Positions 59,346 through 64,000 of a stretch of 64,000 nt of DNA are shown here, in pieces; positions within the stretch are counted from its first letter, which is position 1, and the number at the start of each line of letters is the position of its first letter. The stretch spans positions 1 through 64,000 of the forward strand of contig NZ_JAILWF010000003.1 in the NCBI RefSeq assembly GCF_025699065.1, written 5' to 3'. Source of the stretch: Nitrosarchaeum sp. (GTDB taxonomy: Archaea > Thermoproteota > Nitrososphaeria > Nitrososphaerales > Nitrosopumilaceae). Under the pieces are notes generated by a model that made no database searches, was not told the DNA's origin, and worked only from the letters and a program-made list of their open reading frames with translations. The position numbers and the translations under genes are program-made.

Positions 59346-59519
59346 ATGGTTGGACCTCAAGATGGTGGATTCGGTTTTGATCAATCAAAAAAATACACTA
59401 ATGTTGAAAATATAGAGCAAGTATGTGTTCAATGCCAAGCTGGTCAACACAAAAAATGTTTGGTAAAGTCAAAACAACAAGAAAACTGTGAATGCGAACA
59501 TTGCCTGATTTATGGATAA
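59346..59519 (+). CDS. 57-residue protein with zinc-binding cysteines
   Basis: The ORF MVGPQDGGFGFDQSKKYT... contains CVQCQAGQHKKC and CECEHC, seven residues of C/H ligand type, in the form of a small zinc knuckle. TTCTAAATATTG before the ATG may be its promoter. It follows directly on the previous small gene. Thaumarchaeal genomes often have such short CxxC proteins. Its role is unknown. Confidence 0.65.
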   Translation: MVGPQDGGFGFDQSKKYTNVENIEQVCVQCQAGQHKKCLVKSKQQENCECEHCLIYG

Positions 59520-59630
59520 TGCATTTCAAAATTAATTTAATTATTTCTATCTCTTATTATTATAAAATTTATTCTTGTGATTTTTTAATAATTGCGTAGA
59601 TTCAATAAGTGTTGTTTTTAGTTAATTGAT

Positions 59631-59729
59631 ATGTCTAAAATTAAACAAATAATTGCATGGGTTGCAATTCTTGGTGGTGGTATTGGCTTTTTCTTTTTCT
59701 CATTATATGCCGTAGACTTTATGCGTTAA
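59631..59729 (+). CDS. 32-residue single-pass membrane peptide
   Basis: MSKIKQIIAWVAILGGGIGF... is one hydrophobic helix with a basic N-terminus and a short polar end (YAVDFMR). The orientation would be N-in/C-out. It resembles small accessory subunits of respiratory complexes in size and form, but there is no context to support this. It sits in the gap before the convergent coiled-coil gene. Confidence 0.55.
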   Translation: MSKIKQIIAWVAILGGGIGFFFFSLYAVDFMR

Positions 59730-59744
59730 ATTTGGAAATTATCT

Positions 59745-60536
59745 TTACTCTTTAGACTCTGTCTTTTCTTTTAGTTTTTCAAGTTCCTCTCTAGTTTGAG
59801 CATGTTCTCTGCGCTCTTTGTCTAATAGAACATGAAGTGTTTCTAACTCTTTTTCTGCCTTACTTAGTTTTGATTTTAATCCTCCAACCACCGCACTAGC
59901 AGCTTCGATTATGCCTTTAGTTGCTTTTTTATCTGTAATTTCTCCTTCAATGAATTCTTTTTCTTTAGAGGTGAAAATTCCAGTTTCACCATCGATATTT
60001 TCCTGTGTATTTTTTACATCATGTTTTGCATTATACAGTCTTGAAGTAATCTCTTCTAACTCTTTTTGTGCTTGAATCTGCTGTGCACGTATTTCATGTA
60101 ATTCTGATTGCCCTTCAGTAATTTTTTCTTTAATATCCTCATACTCTTTTGTGATCTTTTCAAGTTCTTGATTCTTTTTTGTAAGGTTGATCTCTGCTCT
60201 GTCTATTTCCTCAATAATTTTTTTATTTTTATTGAATTTTTCTTCTGAATCATTTATTTTTGTTTTGATATTTTTGTATTCCAAGTATATTGTATCAAGT
60301 TCTAATTTTTTTTGATTTGATTCTCTCTTTATCTCCATTAATTTACTAGTTGCTTCATCGTATTCTTCTTTTACACTTTGTAGCTTTTTTGTAATATTGC
60401 CAATCTCTTCTTGTTTTGTTCTAAATTCAATTTGTAGTCCTTCTACTTCTGTTTCAAGTGATTCTTTTAGAACACTCTCTTCATTTTTTTCATATGTTTT
60501 TTCTTCTTGCTCCTTTTTCTTTCCAAAAAGACCCAT
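59745..60536 (-). CDS. Long coiled-coil protein
   Basis: The 263-residue protein is almost one continuous coiled coil (about residues 20-258), very rich in Glu and Lys, with a short glycine-rich break near residue 205-215 (EAASAVVGGLKSKLS). The N-terminus MGLFGKKKEQEEKTYEKN is typical for membrane-associated or scaffold coiled-coil proteins. No other domain is visible. It could act in cell organisation or chromosome structure; this is inference. Confidence 0.75.
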   Translation of the reverse strand: MGLFGKKKEQEEKTYEKNEESVLKESLETEVEGLQIEFRTKQEEIGNITKKLQSVKEEYDEATSKLMEIKRESNQKKLELDTIYLEYKNIKTKINDSEEKFNKNKKIIEEIDRAEINLTKKNQELEKITKEYEDIKEKITEGQSELHEIRAQQIQAQKELEEITSRLYNAKHDVKNTQENIDGETGIFTSKEKEFIEGEITDKKATKGIIEAASAVVGGLKSKLSKAEKELETLHVLLDKERREHAQTREELEKLKEKTESKE

Positions 60537-60573
60537 GTTAATCTACAAAAATCTCCAAAAGATGAACCTTTCT

Positions 60574-60771
60574 TTAGTTTTTTGCTCTTGTGCGAATAAA
60601 CTTGAGATAAAACCCAATTCCACCAATTACTATACCGCCAATCAATGCTAGCATTCCTAATTCTGGATTATCGGGATTAATGTTTGGTGCTAAAAATAAC
60701 AATAATGCCCCAAATATGATTAGAGCAAAACTGCTACCTCCTCTTGATTTATTGTGCTCACTGTGTACCAT
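60574..60771 (-). CDS. Small two-helix membrane protein
   Basis: The 65-residue protein has two hydrophobic segments (about 13-30 and 38-57) connected by NINPDNPELG and a basic C-terminal RTRAKN. It lies one base from the LysRS stop and 37 bases before the coiled-coil gene, all on one strand, so it may be part of the lysS transcript. Function is unknown. Confidence 0.65.
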   Translation of the reverse strand: MVHSEHNKSRGGSSFALIIFGALLLFLAPNINPDNPELGMLALIGGIVIGGIGFYLKFIRTRAKN

Positions 60772-60772
60772 T

Positions 60773-62359
60773 TTAGATATATTCTGAAATTGTTTTTGCG
60801 ACTTTCTTTCTTCCGATATCTGTTATGAGTGGTCCAATTTTAGGTCCTCTTGATGTGCCTAGTATTATCTGATACAAAATTCTAAAGAAGTCTTTTGGTT
60901 CAACACCGTTTGATTTTGCAATTTGATATATTGTATTTTGAATGTCTTCTGGTTCTTCTTCTGCATTGAGTGCATCTACTAATAATTTTAAAACTTTTTT
61001 GGCTGATTCATCCATATCTACTTGTGTTTTTTCTTGCTGATCAAACTCATCTGCAAAATTTCCAGCTAATTCGATTAATTTTTCTATTTGTGGATCAGAA
61101 TTTTTGATCACACCGTAATCTAATAGTTTTTTCATTACCATTTCCGTTCTGTTTTCTTTGAACATTTTTGCCAATTCCACTAATAATCTATAATTGACAT
61201 GTATGCTTGGTTGTTTTGGAGGATTTAGTAAATTTACATATTCGTAGAGCCCCTTTGATTTTATTAATTTGGCCTCATTGTCAACCTTGATTTTTCCAAA
61301 AAATATGTCTTCTAATTCATTATACTCGTTCATCAATGATGGTATGTCTTCAAATCCTAACTCTCTTGCCCCTGTAATTCTTTTGTAAAGTAGTAACAAT
61401 ATTGATTTTGGACTTCCAAACTCCATCCATTTTTGTCCTGTAACCACATTTCCTAATGATTTTGAAATCTTTTTTCCGCCTTTATCCAAAAACATTTCAT
61501 ATTTTACATGATGCGGATGTGGAAAATTTAAAATCTCATCTGAGACCCAGTCGTTTACTTTTACTGAATCCATGATGTCTTTTCCATACGCTTCAAATCT
61601 AATATCAAATGCTGCCCATCTTGCTGCAAATTCTACTTTCCATGCTAATTTGCCAAGATCTTTTGTGATGTCTGCTTCTCCATCGTGTCCACAACCTTTG
61701 ATCGTTTTTGAGCTAATTTCTGCGTCATGACACTTGTATCTCACCTTCTTCTCATTTTCTAGATACTCAAATGCTTCTGCCGTGTAAAGCCGGTCACAAT
61801 TTGAACATACTGGAAAGTATGGTAAAAATTTCTGATATTTCTCTTGTCCTACCAATTCTGAAATTTTATCTCCTATCTTTGCGCTGTTTTGTAAAATTGT
61901 ATGAATTTGTTCTTTTAGCAATCCATTTTTGTAGGTATCTTTTGCTCTTCTGAATTCATATTTAATTCCCATTTTGTCCAGTCCATCTAAAAGAATACTG
62001 CTCATGTGCATTCCATATGACTCATGACAACCGTAAGGGTCTGGAATCAACGAAACTGGTTTAGCAATGTGTTTTTCTAAATCATCTGGAAATCCTTCCG
62101 GAATTTTTCTCAATCCGTCTAGATCATCTGAATATGCAATTAATTCTGATTTGAATCCATAATTTTCTAATGCAAGTTTTACTCCATATGCCCTAACTGC
62201 ATCTCCTAAACTTCCTATATGTGGAACTCCTGAAGCACCAAGTCCGCTTTCAACTCTTAATAGTTCTAAACTTCTACCAAGAGTTTTTTCTCGCTCTAGT
62301 AACTCATGAGCTAATTTATCTATCCAAGTTCCCTTGCCGAAAATTTCTTGTTCTGACAT
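60773..62359 (-). CDS. lysS: Lysyl-tRNA synthetase, class I
   Basis: The 528-residue class I LysRS charges tRNA-Lys, as in many archaea, unlike the class II enzyme of bacteria and eukaryotes. It has the HIGH-like GLGASGVPHIGSLGDAVRAYG and the KMSKS-like GGKKISKSLGNV, a zinc-type CDRLYTAEAF...CHDAE region, and the C-terminal anticodon-binding helices. Two bases separate it from elp3, so the two are co-transcribed. Confidence 0.96.
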   Translation of the reverse strand: MSEQEIFGKGTWIDKLAHELLEREKTLGRSLELLRVESGLGASGVPHIGSLGDAVRAYGVKLALENYGFKSELIAYSDDLDGLRKIPEGFPDDLEKHIAKPVSLIPDPYGCHESYGMHMSSILLDGLDKMGIKYEFRRAKDTYKNGLLKEQIHTILQNSAKIGDKISELVGQEKYQKFLPYFPVCSNCDRLYTAEAFEYLENEKKVRYKCHDAEISSKTIKGCGHDGEADITKDLGKLAWKVEFAARWAAFDIRFEAYGKDIMDSVKVNDWVSDEILNFPHPHHVKYEMFLDKGGKKISKSLGNVVTGQKWMEFGSPKSILLLLYKRITGARELGFEDIPSLMNEYNELEDIFFGKIKVDNEAKLIKSKGLYEYVNLLNPPKQPSIHVNYRLLVELAKMFKENRTEMVMKKLLDYGVIKNSDPQIEKLIELAGNFADEFDQQEKTQVDMDESAKKVLKLLVDALNAEEEPEDIQNTIYQIAKSNGVEPKDFFRILYQIILGTSRGPKIGPLITDIGRKKVAKTISEYI

Positions 62360-62361
62360 GT

Positions 62362-63966
62362 CTATTCTTTATTCAACGATTTTGTCATGTATGGCCCATA
62401 TAACGAATACCCTATTTTCTGATAATATTCTCTTGTTCCTACAGCGCTAATTACTAGTAGTTTTGTAGCATCAAATTCTTCTTTGGAAATTTTTTCAGCC
62501 TCTTTCATTAAATTTTTCCCCAATCCTGAATGCTGAATCTCATTTTCTCCTTTTTCACCAAGCTTCAATGATTTACCATAAACGTGTAATTCTCTTACAA
62601 TGCAAGAATTATCTTCAATTTCTTTTCTATGTGCAAGGTTACTTGGTTTTCTTAATCTTAAAAATCCATAAATTGATTCATTTGAATCTTCATATGACAA
62701 AAATACTTCTTTTCCTCCCGATGAATCGTAATTAATTCTGTTTAATTTAATATCTTGTTCACTAGTTTTTTTGTTTGACAAACCTGCCTCTCTACATCTA
62801 ATGCATTTGCATGAAATACCTTGTTTGTTTAGATTTTGTTGTACTATCTGTCTGAGATTTCCTGATTTTGGGCCTGCTATGATCTCATTTGGTGATATCT
62901 CTCTTTGAACTCTCATTATTCTGACCCATTTTGGAACATTTTTCTTTACTTCGGTTAAAACTTTGATCATATCATGATCCGAATATGGCGCGTATTTTCC
63001 TCGTTTGTATTCCTCATAGAGTGGTGTATTTTCAATTACTAGTGATGGGTAAATTTTCAACATGTCTGGTCTAAGTTCTGGGTCTTCAAACAATTTTTTA
63101 AAATCTGCAATATCTCCTTCTGGTGTCATTGTAGGAAGTCCGGGCATCATATGTGCTACAATTTTATATCCTGCATCTTTAGAAATTTGAAATGACTCTG
63201 TAACATCATTGTAATTATGCCCTCTGTTAACAATTTGGTATACTCTGTCTTGTAGTGATTGAACTCCTATCTCTATTCTAGTAATCCCGTAATATAACAT
63301 CGCATCAACATGTTTTTGCTTGCAATAGTCTGGTTTTGTTTCAATTGTAAATCCAACGTTTCTTATTTTTGCATGTTCATTGTTTAATTTAGCTTCTTCC
63401 AAATTTTTTGAATCAATTCCATTTAATGCATCATAGCAAGATTTGATAAAATTTTCTTGATAGTCTTTTGGCATGAACAAAAATGTGCCTCCTACAATTA
63501 CTATTTCCATTTTAGATGGATCATGTCCAAAAGCAATTAATTTTTCAATTTTTGATATTATCTGTAGTTTAGGATCATATTCATTTTGTATTGCGTTAAG
63601 TGTTGATGGCTCTTTTCCAGTGTAGCTATTTGGCGAATTGAATTCTATTCCGCCTGGACAATATGTACATCTTCCATGAGGGCATGCATAAGGTTTTGGC
63701 ATCAATGCAATTACTGATACTCCAGATGCCGTTTTGATTGGTTTCTTTAACAGCACTTTTTGTAATTTAAAAAAATCAGCATCTTTTACAGTTGAAAGAA
63801 TTTCATGATTTCTTGGAATTCTTTCTAGTGCGTATTTTGCACATATTTTTTTAATTTCTGCCTTTACTTGTTTTTTAGTTGGTTCTTTAATTGTCAAAAG
63901 GTTCTGTGTTATTTCAGTACACGCAGTTGAAAATAACACATCTAGTTTATTCATATTTGAAATCAT
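62362..63966 (-). CDS. elp3: Elp3 tRNA uridine-34 acetyltransferase/radical SAM
   Basis: The 534-residue protein has the radical SAM motif CPHGRCTYCPGG with an unusual C-x4-C-x2-C, typical of Elp3. It also has VGGTFLFMPKDYQ, GITRIEIGVQS, HMMPGLPTMTPEGD, KIYPSLVIENTPLYE and RCIRCREAG. The C-terminal GNAT domain includes ELHVYGKSLKLG and GLGKNLMKEAEKIS...YYQKIGY. It modifies wobble uridines in tRNA. It is co-transcribed with lysS, a sensible link to tRNA-Lys(UUU), a typical Elp3 substrate. Confidence 0.96.
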   Translation of the reverse strand: MISNMNKLDVLFSTACTEITQNLLTIKEPTKKQVKAEIKKICAKYALERIPRNHEILSTVKDADFFKLQKVLLKKPIKTASGVSVIALMPKPYACPHGRCTYCPGGIEFNSPNSYTGKEPSTLNAIQNEYDPKLQIISKIEKLIAFGHDPSKMEIVIVGGTFLFMPKDYQENFIKSCYDALNGIDSKNLEEAKLNNEHAKIRNVGFTIETKPDYCKQKHVDAMLYYGITRIEIGVQSLQDRVYQIVNRGHNYNDVTESFQISKDAGYKIVAHMMPGLPTMTPEGDIADFKKLFEDPELRPDMLKIYPSLVIENTPLYEEYKRGKYAPYSDHDMIKVLTEVKKNVPKWVRIMRVQREISPNEIIAGPKSGNLRQIVQQNLNKQGISCKCIRCREAGLSNKKTSEQDIKLNRINYDSSGGKEVFLSYEDSNESIYGFLRLRKPSNLAHRKEIEDNSCIVRELHVYGKSLKLGEKGENEIQHSGLGKNLMKEAEKISKEEFDATKLLVISAVGTREYYQKIGYSLYGPYMTKSLNKE

Positions 63967-64000
63967 ATCTAATTGAACATAAATTCGTTAAATAATCTTG

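Noticed and set aside
1-64000. Prophage, insertion sequence or integrative element
   Set aside because: No transposase, integrase, capsid or portal genes and no element-type terminal inverted repeats were seen; gene content is core-like throughout.

Overview
The window is from an ammonia-oxidising thaumarchaeon of the Nitrosopumilus/Nitrosarchaeum type; this comes from gene content and style, not from a database search. The DNA is AT-rich and genes are packed on both strands. Many start codons lie about 24-30 bases after a TATA-like box, which suggests leaderless mRNAs. Archaeal information-processing genes are present (TFB, Gar1, SRP19, SRP54, aIF1A, aIF5A, S8e, S24e, S27ae, Pus10, Dph6, class I LysRS, Elp3). 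Two tRNA genes carry archaeal introns. Other typical features are the archaeal shikimate enzymes, a fused AhbA/AhbB-like siroheme decarboxylase, ThiD-ThiN, MqnC/UbiD, and secreted PDWVKNNAGWWADG-repeat proteins.

Layout. 0-4 kb: the lysine-rich tail of a histone-H1-like protein, a small OB-fold protein, a phasin-like protein behind three 10-bp-phased ATTACCA repeats, intron-containing tRNA-Leu, a 40-residue zinc-finger protein, a VTT-type membrane protein and an HD hydrolase. 4-8.3 kb: an apparently undescribed regulatory island. It holds a B12-binding protein with the CarH/LitR photoreceptor signatures (Wx9EH and ExHxxG) but no MerR domain, a membrane-fused SDR, a YbgA/DUF1722 protein and a secreted repeat protein. 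Their intergenic regions carry about eight copies of a TTAGCACTAG motif, several in pairs 18-19 bp apart. 8.3-15.2 kb: tetrapyrrole genes (hemB, hemA, a precorrin-2 dehydrogenase-like gene, AhbAB, and a chlorite dismutase/HemQ-like gene) with an aldo-keto reductase. 15.2-20 kb: sufC, tfb, gar1, srp19, rps8e, scpB, scpA. 20-26 kb: alcohol dehydrogenase, a response regulator, an Lrp/AsnC regulator, translation factors, cold-shock protein and intron-containing tRNA-Tyr. 26-34 kb: dph6-srp54-pus10, ribosomal proteins and apgM. 34-41 kb: GalT-like, sugar nucleotide and thiamine genes.

40.6-49.8 kb is a nearly unbroken minus-strand aromatic amino acid block. It runs from the archaeal first steps (aroA', aroB') through aroD, aroE, the GHMP shikimate kinase, EPSP synthase and chorismate synthase to a chorismate mutase-aminotransferase fusion and prephenate dehydrogenase. 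It is interrupted at 44.1-44.2 kb by a GC-rich, strongly structured plus-strand element with its own TATA box and T-rich end, probably an unannotated ncRNA. 50-64 kb holds the menaquinone-type mqnC/ubiD pair, two tandem paralogues sharing a 594-bp stretch with one visible mismatch, an aquaporin, tRNA-Arg, a glycosylase, a small beta-carbonic-anhydrase-like protein, ferritin, a run of very small genes, LysRS and Elp3.

Several genes of 31-57 codons, many with paired cysteines, are reported from direct reading. All functional calls come from motifs read by eye; no alignment or search was run.
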